A DNA stretch of 64,000 nt from a virus: the IMG/VR virus record IMGVR_UViG_3300009082_000018, positions 1 to 64,000 of that record. The stretch is one strand, 5' to 3'. A program made the position numbers and the translations under genes. A model generated the notes under the pieces. That model worked only from the letters and a program-made list of their open reading frames with translations, made no database searches and was not told where the DNA came from. Positions 50,962-54,696 of this stretch are shown here, in pieces. How positions within the stretch are numbered: the stretch's first letter is position 1; every line of letters begins with the position of its first letter.

Positions 50962-51032
50962 GGACGCGGAAGCTGTCGGATGGCTGACCGGCTGTCTACC
51001 GGTTGAAGAGGGTTCAACTCCCTTCGCGTCCG
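50962..51032 (+). tRNA. tRNA-Asp(GTC)
   Basis: Acceptor GGACGCG/CGCGTCC, T-arm GAGGG/CCCTT, anticodon stem ACCGG/CCGGT with loop CTGTCTA, giving T at 37 instead of the usual A. Discriminator G as expected for Asp. Confidence 0.88.
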
Positions 51033-51033
51033 C

Positions 51034-51107
51034 CGCAGGGTTGAGGAGAGGTCTACCTCGCCTGGCTCATAACCAGGAGCACGTTGGTTCAAATCCAACC
51101 CCTGCTA
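51034..51107 (+). tRNA. tRNA-fMet(CAT), initiator-like
   Basis: The acceptor pairs six bases (GCAGGG/CCCTGC) with a C1-T72 mismatch at the end, the D-stem is GAGG/CCTC (A11-T24 pair), the T-loop is TTCAAAT and the anticodon loop CTCATAA. Unpaired 1-72 and A11-T24 are bacterial initiator features. The three G-C pairs next to the loop are only partly present (CCTGG/CCAGG), so the call is likely but not complete. Confidence 0.75.
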
Positions 51108-51109
51108 GC

Positions 51110-51181
51110 GCGGTTGAGGTGTTTGTGGTTGCACGCGGCGTTGCCAACGCTGAAGACAGGGTTCGACTCCCTGCAGCCGCA
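51110..51181 (+). tRNA. tRNA-Gly(GCC)
   Basis: Acceptor GCGGTTG/CAGCCGC, T-arm CAGGG/CCCTG, anticodon stem CGGCG/CGCTG with loop TTGCCAA. Discriminator A. Confidence 0.9.
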
Positions 51182-51260
51182 ACGCCGGAGGTCGAGGGTT
51201 CAAATCCCTCCAGGCTCCCGCAAGGGACCTGTAGCTCAGTCAGGTAGAGCACCGGCTTCT
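51182..51260 (+). ncRNA. Circularly permuted tRNA mimic closed by GCAA tetraloop
   Basis: This element fills exactly the space between tRNA-Gly and tRNA-Ser(GCT). Read in order it has: anticodon-stem 3' strand GCCGG (51184-51188), a 5-base variable loop, T-arm GAGGG-TTCAAAT-CCCTC (51194-51210), acceptor strand CAGGCTCCC (51211-51219), GCAA loop (51220-51223), acceptor strand GGGACCTG (51224-51231), TA, D-arm GCTC/GAGC (51234-51250), A, and anticodon-stem 5' strand CCGGC (51252-51256). The acceptor stem is 8 bp with one bulged C. The same order occurs in YrlA-type Y RNAs, but no Ro-binding stem flanks it. A true permuted tRNA is the alternative. Confidence 0.75.
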
Positions 51261-51345
51261 GGAAGGTGACCCGTAATGGTACGGGAGCTGGTTGCTAACC
51301 AGTCAGGGGGTAACGCCCCAGCAGGTTCGATTCCTGCACCTTCCG
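51261..51345 (+). tRNA. tRNA-Ser(GCT)
   Basis: Acceptor GGAAGGT/ACCTTCC with discriminator G, a long variable arm (GGGG/CCCC), T-arm GCAGG/CCTGC, loop TTGCTAA. Confidence 0.9.
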
Positions 51346-51352
51346 CCGGATT

Positions 51353-51436
51353 GGAGAGCGAGAAGCAGGGTGCGCAACTGCGTTGGAAGCGCAGGAGGGT
51401 TGAAAGGCCCGCTGGGTTCGATTCCCAGGCTCTCCG
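51353..51436 (+). tRNA. tRNA-Ser(GGA)
   Basis: Acceptor GGAGAGC/GCTCTCC with discriminator G, long variable arm, T-arm CTGGG/CCCAG, anticodon stem CTGCG/CGCAG with loop TTGGAAG. Confidence 0.9.
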
Positions 51437-51439
51437 CTA

Positions 51440-51525
51440 GATGAGTCGACTGACACGGAGACGGCAGCTGATCCCGGTCCCCAAGGGCGTCTTACGGCTG
51501 ACGGGCTGTCAGAGCACGACTCATC
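51440..51525 (+). ncRNA. Structured RNA between tRNA-Ser(GGA) and tRNA-Gly(TCC)
   Basis: A perfect 9-bp outer stem, GATGAGTCG (51440-51448) with CGACTCATC (51517-51525), is followed at once by a 6-bp stem CTGACA (51450-51455)/TGTCAG (51507-51512) and an inner stem GAGACG (51458-51463)/CGTCTT (51488-51493). No T-loop is present, so it is not a tRNA. The nested stems show that the gap is not spacer. Known self-cleaving ribozyme cores were looked for and not found. Confidence 0.5.
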
Positions 51526-51529
51526 GCAT

Positions 51530-51601
51530 GCGGGTGAGATGTTAACGGTTGCATGTCAGTCTTCCAAACTGAATGACGGAGTTCAACTCTCCGCACCCGC
51601 A
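51530..51601 (+). tRNA. tRNA-Gly(TCC)
   Basis: Acceptor GCGGGTG/CACCCGC, T-arm CGGAG/CTCCG, anticodon stem TCAGT/ACTGA with loop CTTCCAA. Discriminator A. Confidence 0.9.
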
Positions 51602-51615
51602 CCGTATAGTTGATC

Positions 51616-51694
51616 CGGGATGTAGCTCAGCCAGGGAGAGCGCTCGCTTCGGGAGCGAGAGGTTTCGTGGGTTCGAACCCCACCATCCCGACCA
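51616..51694 (+). tRNA. tRNA-Pro(CGG), CCA encoded
   Basis: Acceptor CGGGATG/CATCCCG, T-arm GTGGG/CCCAC, anticodon stem CTCGC/GCGAG with loop TTCGGGA, ACCA encoded at the 3' end. Confidence 0.93.
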
Positions 51695-51696
51695 AT

Positions 51697-51770
51697 GCCA
51701 AGGTAGCCCAACAGGAAGTGGCACACGCCTCAGGCGCGTGACAGTGAGGGTTCGAATCCCTTCCTTGGCA
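51697..51770 (+). tRNA. tRNA-Leu(CAG), short variable loop
   Basis: Acceptor GCCAAGG/CCTTGGC, T-arm GAGGG/CCCTT, anticodon stem CACGC/GCGTG with loop CTCAGGC. Between anticodon stem and T-stem there are only five bases (ACAGT), whereas bacterial tRNA-Leu normally has a long variable arm. Confidence 0.85.
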
Positions 51771-51775
51771 TCTTC

Positions 51776-51847
51776 GCCGCCAAAGCGTAAAGGGTGACGC
51801 GCCGGCTTCGTACACCGGAGAACCCAGTTCAACTCTGGGTGGCGGCT
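51776..51847 (+). tRNA. tRNA-Thr(CGT)
   Basis: Acceptor GCCGCCA/TGGCGGC with discriminator T, T-arm CCCAG/CTGGG, loop TTCGTAC with a C-A mismatch at 31-39. It shares its acceptor stem and discriminator with tRNA-Thr(GGT) at 52438. Confidence 0.86.
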
Positions 51848-51986
51848 CTGGGTGGACCGACAGAGGTTGGATTATCCATGCTAAGGACGAGGTCGCGGGT
51901 TCGAATCCCGTCGGGCTCCTTCGGGGGCCCGTGGCTCAGCGGTAGAGCGCGTAAAACTCCAGCTTCAACCCCTTGTTCACCCTACT
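51848..51986 (+). ncRNA. yrlA: Y RNA (YrlA-like) inside the tRNA array, UUCG-closed tRNA mimic
   Basis: The element fills the space between two tRNA-Thr genes. Outer stem GGGTG (51850-51854)/CACCC (51978-51982), then GGACCGAC opposite CTTGTTC, the Ro60-binding type of motif, then stem GGTTGGA/TTCAACC followed by TTATCC as in the other Y RNAs here. Inside is a permuted tRNA mimic: T-arm GCGGG-TTCGAAT-CCCGT (51895-51911), an 8-bp acceptor stem CGGGCTCC/GGGGCCCG closed by TTCG (51912-51931), and D-arm GCTC/GAGC (51934-51948). Flanking tRNA processing would release it without its own promoter. Confidence 0.8.
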
Positions 51987-52057
51987 GCCGGATGATGACT
52001 CCTGGGGAGTCAGCGCACTTGTAAGGCGCCAGGGCGGTTCGACTCCGACATCCGGCT
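51987..52057 (+). tRNA. tRNA-Thr(TGT)
   Basis: Acceptor GCCGGAT/ATCCGGC with discriminator T, T-stem GGCGG/CCGAC with one mismatch, D-stem TGACT/AGTCA, loop CTTGTAA with an A-G mismatch at 31-39. Confidence 0.82.
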
Positions 52058-52069
52058 CTGATCTGAAAT

Positions 52070-52141
52070 GGCCTTGTCTGCTAACGGTAGGCAACCTGGT
52101 TCTCACCCAGGAAACGATGGGTTCAACTCCCTCCAAGGTCA
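52070..52141 (+). tRNA. tRNA-Glu(CTC)
   Basis: Acceptor GGCCTTG/CAAGGTC, anticodon stem CCTGG/CCAGG with loop TTCTCAC. The T-stem keeps only three firm pairs (GGG/CCC), so it may be less stable. Confidence 0.85.
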
Positions 52142-52146
52142 CTGAC

Positions 52147-52218
52147 GGCCCCATCTGCTAACGGTAGGCACCGTGGTTTTCACCCACGCAACGGCGGGTT
52201 CAACTCCCCCTGGGGTCA
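52147..52218 (+). tRNA. tRNA-Glu(TTC)
   Basis: Acceptor GGCCCCA/TGGGGTC, anticodon stem CGTGG/CCACG with loop TTTTCAC. It is clearly a sister of the Glu(CTC) gene just upstream (same D-arm). Confidence 0.87.
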
Positions 52219-52222
52219 CTGA

Positions 52223-52295
52223 GGGCGCTTCGTCTAGCGGCAAGGACCCCTGCTCGACACGCAGGTGATCGCCGGTTCGAGTCCGGCAGTGCCCA
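52223..52295 (+). tRNA. tRNA-Val(GAC), C33
   Basis: Acceptor GGGCGCT/AGTGCCC, T-arm GCCGG/CCGGC, anticodon stem CCTGC/GCAGG with loop TCGACAC (C33). Confidence 0.87.
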
Positions 52296-52299
52296 CTTC

Positions 52300-52371
52300 G
52301 GGGAGTTGGTGAAACTGGGATCACACGGCCCTTGCACGGCTGGATCAGGGGTTCAAATCCCCTACTCTCCA
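52300..52371 (+). tRNA. tRNA-Ala(TGC)
   Basis: Acceptor GGGGAGT/ACTCTCC, T-arm AGGGG/CCCCT, anticodon stem CGGCC/GGCTG with loop CTTGCAC. Confidence 0.88.
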
Positions 52372-52374
52372 CTA

Positions 52375-52431
52375 CCTGCACAGGTCATTGCCGATATGAC
52401 TAGTCTGTCAGAAGGGATGGTCTGTGCGGGG
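52375..52431 (+). ncRNA. Structured RNA between tRNA-Ala(TGC) and tRNA-Thr(GGT)
   Basis: The 66-base gap is closed by a 9-bp stem (CCTGCACAG with CTGTGCGGG, one T-G pair) around an inner hairpin GTCAT/ATGAC. It has no tRNA or Y RNA signature. Function unknown. Confidence 0.4.
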
Positions 52432-52437
52432 TCGATT

Positions 52438-52510
52438 GCCGCCAAAGTCCACGTGGTCGGGACGCCTGCTTGGTACGCAGGAGGGCAGAGTTCGATTCTC
52501 TGTGGCGGCT
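52438..52510 (+). tRNA. tRNA-Thr(GGT)
   Basis: Acceptor GCCGCCA/TGGCGGC with discriminator T, T-arm CAGAG/CTCTG, anticodon stem CCTGC/GCAGG with loop TTGGTAC. Confidence 0.9.
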
Positions 52511-52514
52511 CCGC

Positions 52515-52554
52515 TGATTATCAGCATTTCACTTATGAAGATCACTGATAATCA
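52515..52554 (+). repeat. 10-bp inverted repeat between tRNA-Thr(GGT) and tRNA-Trp
   Basis: TGATTATCAG (52515-52524) pairs perfectly with CTGATAATCA (52545-52554) in an AT-rich gap, with further copies of CTGAT nearby. It could be a processing hairpin or a protein-binding palindrome. Confidence 0.5.
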
Positions 52555-52568
52555 CTGATGAGACTGAT

Positions 52569-52639
52569 GGGGTTGAGGCTGAGGTAGCCGGACGGTCTCC
52601 AAAACCGTCGTCGAGGGGGTTCGATTCCCTCCAACCCTG
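52569..52639 (+). tRNA. tRNA-Trp(CCA)
   Basis: Acceptor GGGGTTG/CAACCCT (G-T at 1-72) with discriminator G as expected for Trp, anticodon stem ACGGT/ACCGT with loop CTCCAAA. Confidence 0.9.
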
Positions 52640-52644
52640 CTGAT

Positions 52645-52715
52645 GAGTCCGTGTCCGAGAGGCGAGGTACCTGGCTGCAACCCAGGTCACGGGGGTTCAA
52701 ATCCCTCCGGACTCT
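52645..52715 (+). tRNA. tRNA-Cys(GCA)
   Basis: Acceptor GAGTCCG/CGGACTC with discriminator T as expected for Cys, T-stem GGGGG/CCCTC, anticodon stem CCTGG/CCAGG with loop CTGCAAC. Confidence 0.9.
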
Positions 52716-52720
52716 CTGAT

Positions 52721-52796
52721 GCACCCGTGGTCCAAAGGATGGGCACCGGTCCTCTAAACCGGATCCATGCTGGTTCGAGTCCAGCCGGGTGTGCCA
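52721..52796 (+). tRNA. tRNA-Arg(TCT), C33, CCA encoded
   Basis: Acceptor GCACCCG/CGGGTGT (G-T at 1-72), discriminator G then encoded CCA, anticodon stem CCGGT/ACCGG with loop CCTCTAA (C33). It is a close relative of Arg(CCT) next to it. Confidence 0.88.
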
Positions 52797-52797
52797 A

Positions 52798-52870
52798 GGT
52801 CCCGTGGTCTAAAGGATGGGCACCTGTTTCCTAAACAGGATCAATGCAGGTTCGAGTCCTGCCGGGATCA
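52798..52870 (+). tRNA. tRNA-Arg(CCT)
   Basis: Acceptor GGTCCCG/CGGGATC, T-arm GCAGG/CCTGC, anticodon stem CCTGT/ACAGG with loop TTCCTAA. Confidence 0.9.
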
Positions 52871-52874
52871 CTGA

Positions 52875-52948
52875 GCTGCGATAGTGTAGGGGACTCTGCA
52901 CGGTGCTCTCCGAAAGCACAGGTCTGGGCTCGACTCCCAGTCGCAGCA
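52875..52948 (+). tRNA. tRNA-Arg(CCG), C54 in T-loop
   Basis: Acceptor GCTGCGA/TCGCAGC, anticodon stem GTGCT/AGCAC with loop CTCCGAA. The T-loop reads CTCGACT, so the nearly universal T54 is C here. Confidence 0.86.
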
Positions 52949-52950
52949 TT

Positions 52951-53023
52951 GGGCGGTTCTCCTAGCGGAATGGAACCTGACCTACACTCAGGAATAATGG
53001 GGGTTCAACTCCCTCACCGCCCA
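52951..53023 (+). tRNA. tRNA-Val(TAC), C33
   Basis: Acceptor GGGCGGT/ACCGCCC, T-stem GGGGG/CCCTC, anticodon stem CCTGA/TCAGG with loop CCTACAC (C33). Confidence 0.87.
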
Positions 53024-53027
53024 TCAT

Positions 53028-53099
53028 CTGCCCATGGTCTAAAGGAAGGGCCCCTGACTACGGATCAGGTGCATGCAGGTTCGAGTCCTGCTGGGCAGG
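53028..53099 (+). tRNA. tRNA-Arg(ACG)
   Basis: Acceptor CTGCCCA/TGGGCAG with discriminator G, T-arm GCAGG/CCTGC, anticodon stem CCTGA/TCAGG with loop CTACGGA. A34 would need deamination to inosine by the host TadA enzyme to read CGC and CGA. Confidence 0.9.
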
Positions 53100-53105
53100 C
53101 TACAC

Positions 53106-53180
53106 GCCGGGGTGGCGCAAATGGAAGATCGCTCCAGACTTAGGATCTGGCTGTTGAGGGTTCGAATCCCTTCCCCGGTA
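53106..53180 (+). tRNA. tRNA-Leu(TAG), short variable loop
   Basis: Acceptor GCCGGGG/CCCCGGT (G-T at 1-72), T-stem GAGGG/CCCTT, anticodon stem CCAGA/TCTGG with loop CTTAGGA. The variable region is five bases (CTGTT). Confidence 0.85.
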
Positions 53181-53183
53181 CTT

Positions 53184-53257
53184 GGCAGCAGGGAGGAGAG
53201 GGACTCCTCACCGCTCTCATAAAACGGGAATTGCTGGTTCGATCCCAGCTGCTGCCA
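53184..53257 (+). tRNA. tRNA with CAT anticodon (Ile-CAT or Met)
   Basis: Acceptor GGCAGCA/TGCTGCC, T-arm GCTGG/CCAGC, loop CTCATAA, with one mismatch in the anticodon stem (CCGCT/AACGG). As the third CAT tRNA of the set it may be the Ile tRNA whose C34 becomes lysidine, but this cannot be proved from sequence alone. Confidence 0.8.
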
Positions 53258-53260
53258 CGA

Positions 53261-53333
53261 GCCCTCGTAGCCCAAGAGGAAGCGGCATCGCCTTAAAAGC
53301 GATCAAGTGGGGGTTCGAGTCCCTCCGGGGGCA
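53261..53333 (+). tRNA. tRNA-Leu(TAA), short variable loop
   Basis: Acceptor GCCCTCG/CGGGGGC, T-stem GGGGG/CCCTC, anticodon stem ATCGC/GCGAT with loop CTTAAAA. The variable region is five bases (CAAGT). Confidence 0.85.
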
Positions 53334-53336
53334 CAC

Positions 53337-53409
53337 CGAGGAGTAGGGCATTGGATGACCCGCTCGGATGGGGTCCGAGAGCAAGCTGGTTCGATTCCAG
53401 TCTCCTCGA
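53337..53409 (+). tRNA. tRNA-Pro(GGG)
   Basis: Acceptor CGAGGAG/CTCCTCG, T-stem GCTGG/CCAGT, anticodon stem CTCGG/CCGAG with loop ATGGGGT. It is very close to Pro(TGG) at 50268 outside the anticodon arm. Confidence 0.9.
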
Positions 53410-53418
53410 TCTTGATAT

Positions 53419-53492
53419 GCCAGGGTAGCCCAATCGGTAGTGGCACCAGCCCGAGGCGCTGGACAGTGTGGGTTCGAATCCCATCCCTGGTA
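53419..53492 (+). tRNA. tRNA-Leu(GAG), short variable loop, C33
   Basis: Acceptor GCCAGGG/CCCTGGT (G-T at 1-72), T-stem GTGGG/CCCAT, anticodon stem CCAGC/GCTGG with loop CCGAGGC (C33). The variable region is ACAGT as in Leu(CAG). Confidence 0.84.
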
Positions 53493-53496
53493 CTAT

Positions 53497-53571
53497 GGCG
53501 CGGTAGCCCAACTGGTAGGAGGCACCGGCCTCAAGCTCCGGACAGTGAGGGTTCGAATCCCTCTCGCGCTA
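53497..53571 (+). tRNA. tRNA-Leu(CAA), short variable loop
   Basis: Acceptor GGCGCGG/TCGCGCT with G-T at both ends, T-arm GAGGG/CCCTC, loop CTCAAGC with a C-T mismatch at 31-39. The variable region is ACAGT. Confidence 0.82.
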
Positions 53572-53611
53572 CGACTTGTGAAAACGACCACGATCTGCTA
53601 TTGGTGCAATC

Positions 53612-54121
53612 ATGCAAACGCTCGTACTCGACCAAGGCTACCAGCCGATCAACACCGTCCCTTGGACCAAGGCGATGGGATACATCGCCCGTGGCAAGGT
53701 CGACGTGCTGGAGGAGTACGAGCAGGAGGTCCACTTCAACATGGGCATGCCGGCGGTGGTGAGGCTCAACCATCGCATCAGTGCCAGCAAGAAGAGGATC
53801 AAGTTCTCTCGTCAGAATGTGCTGGCGAGGGACAAGTTCAGTTGCCAGTACTGCGGCGCCCACGGACGTGACGTGGTTCTAACCTTCGATCACATCATCC
53901 CCAGGTCTCGGGGTGGTCGAACAGAGTGGGAGAACATCGTCATGGCCTGCCAGGAGTGCAATGCACGAAAGGCTGACCTGACGCTGAGAGAATCGGGAAT
54001 GCGTCTGCGGACGCAGCCTGTTCGACCGACGTGGGTGCCCACTTTCAACGTCGCTCTGCGGGATGCTGGCAACATCCCACCAGAGTGGCGGAACTACTGG
54101 ACAACAGAGCTGCAGCCGTAG
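53612..54121 (+). CDS. HNH endonuclease in the tRNA array
   Basis: The 169-residue protein carries a McrA-like HNH domain: CQYCG (Cys78, Cys81), the catalytic pair in FDHIIPRSRGG (Asp93-His94), Asn108 in WENIV and CQECN (Cys113, Cys116) for a structural zinc. The N-terminal part (LVLDQGYQPINTVPWTKAMGYIARGKVDVLEEY) is the usual opening of phage and bacterial HNH proteins of this type. It stands free between Leu(CAA) and Ser(TGA), so it may be a homing nuclease that helped assemble or spread the tRNA array. Confidence 0.88.
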   Translation: MQTLVLDQGYQPINTVPWTKAMGYIARGKVDVLEEYEQEVHFNMGMPAVVRLNHRISASKKRIKFSRQNVLARDKFSCQYCGAHGRDVVLTFDHIIPRSRGGRTEWENIVMACQECNARKADLTLRESGMRLRTQPVRPTWVPTFNVALRDAGNIPPEWRNYWTTELQP

Positions 54122-54126
54122 AACCT

Positions 54127-54182
54127 TGTCCGGAATACTTCCTTGTCCTCTACGTAGCGGACAGGGAGGAAAACCGGACAAC
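54127..54182 (+). ncRNA. Long hairpin between HNH gene and tRNA-Ser(TGA)
   Basis: TTGTCCGG (from 54127) pairs with CCGGACAA (to 54182), and inside it CCTTGTCC pairs with GGACAGGG around a CTACGTAG palindrome. The element has no T-run, so it is probably an mRNA 3' end protecting or processing structure rather than a terminator. Confidence 0.5.
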
Positions 54183-54184
54183 TT

Positions 54185-54267
54185 GGAGGGTGCCGCCGGT
54201 TGGTTGGCAACACGGTTTGAACCCGTGGGTGGTCGCAAGGCTAGGGGTTCGACTCCTCCACCCTCCG
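54185..54267 (+). tRNA. tRNA-Ser(TGA)
   Basis: Acceptor GGAGGGT/ACCCTCC with discriminator G, a long variable arm, anticodon stem CACGG/CCGTG with loop TTTGAAC. Its acceptor is identical to that of Ser(CGA). It is separated from the rest of the array by the HNH gene. Confidence 0.87.
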
Positions 54268-54310
54268 CTCTTCCCGCCAAATCCTTCATGATTATTTTTG
54301 ATTCTTTTGC

Positions 54311-54338
54311 TTGACAAAGAATCATTCATAGGGATAAT
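54311..54338 (+). promoter_or_regulatory. Sigma70-type promoter for the Y RNA / Ro60 unit
   Basis: TTGACA (54311-54316) and GATAAT (54333-54338) are spaced by 16 bases, in an AT-rich stretch unlike the surrounding sequence. A start about seven bases downstream falls on the 5' end of the first Y RNA stem near 54345, which supports the call. Confidence 0.8.
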
Positions 54339-54344
54339 AGGATC

Positions 54345-54438
54345 ATGAGGGACCGACTGAGTTAGGTTATCAAACTCTCACTTTGATTGGGGCCTCTGGC
54401 CCCGCTCCTAGCTCAACAACTTGTTCCTCATGTTTTTT
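54345..54438 (+). ncRNA. Y RNA 1 (two-hairpin form) with terminator-like end
   Basis: ATGAGG (54345-54350) pairs with CCTCAT (54426-54431); then GGACCGAC faces CAACTTGTTC as the probable Ro60 site; then TGAGTTAGG (54358-54366) pairs with CCTAGCTCA (54407-54415). The distal part has two hairpins, ATCAAA/TTTGAT and GGGGCC/GGCCCC, in place of a tRNA mimic. T6 follows the outer stem, so the RNA may end here. The phrase GAGTTAGGTTATC is also reminiscent of metazoan Y RNAs (GAGTTATC). Confidence 0.8.
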
Positions 54439-54454
54439 GATCTGAAAAGGAGAA

Positions 54455-54585
54455 TTGAGGGACCGACGATTTGGGTTACCTTGGACCTGTTGGGGCTGGT
54501 TCAATTCCAGCTCGGTCACTTAGGTGATCGATAGTGTAGAGGCAGCACAGCAGGAGTGTTCCCAGATCAACAACTTGTTCCTCAA
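54455..54585 (+). ncRNA. yrlA: Y RNA 2, YrlA-like with permuted tRNA mimic
   Basis: Outer stem TTGAGG (54455-54460)/CCTCAA (54580-54585), Ro-type motif GGACCGAC opposite CAACTTGTTC, upper stem GATTTGGG (54468-54475)/CCCAGATC (54561-54568), then TTACC. The module has an anticodon-like stem CCTGTT/AGCAGG, T-arm GCTGG-TTCAATT-CCAGC (54495-54511), an 8-bp acceptor stem TCGGTCAC/GTGATCGA closed by TTAG (54512-54531) and D-arm GTGT/GCAC (54534-54548). This is the order of bacterial YrlA RNA. Confidence 0.85.
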
Positions 54586-54599
54586 TCTTTATTGGCTGT

Positions 54600-54670
54600 G
54601 AGAGTGGACCGCTGATCTTGGGTTACCTTCTTTGGTGAACAACCCCAGGGTCGATCTTTTGTTCGCTCTC
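54600..54670 (+). ncRNA. Y RNA 3, minimal form abutting the Ro60 gene
   Basis: Outer stem GAGAG (54600-54604)/CTCTC (54666-54670), GGACCGCT opposite TTTTGTTC, upper stem GATCTTGGG (54614-54622)/CCCAGGGTC (54644-54652), then TTACC and a short loop. It has no tRNA mimic. It ends 15 bases before the Ro60 ribosome binding site and could be a separate small RNA or a 5' untranslated element through which Ro60 controls its own mRNA. Confidence 0.7.
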
Positions 54671-54696
54671 CTTTTGTTCGCCCATGGAGGTGGACC

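Noticed and set aside
50257-51098. Minus-strand frames across the tRNA array with repeated RxESNPH-like and GFEPT-like phrases
   Set aside because: These phrases are the usual false translations of tRNA T-arms (GGTTCGANTCC) and carry no protein signal.
51440-51525. Hammerhead ribozyme
   Set aside because: The sequence GATGAGTC resembles part of the hammerhead core, but the CUGANGA and GAAA core boxes are not in the needed positions on either strand.
54001-54121. tmRNA near the tRNA array
   Set aside because: No tRNA-Ala-like half pairs with tag-peptide coding sequence were found here or elsewhere in the array; the permuted elements lack a reading frame.
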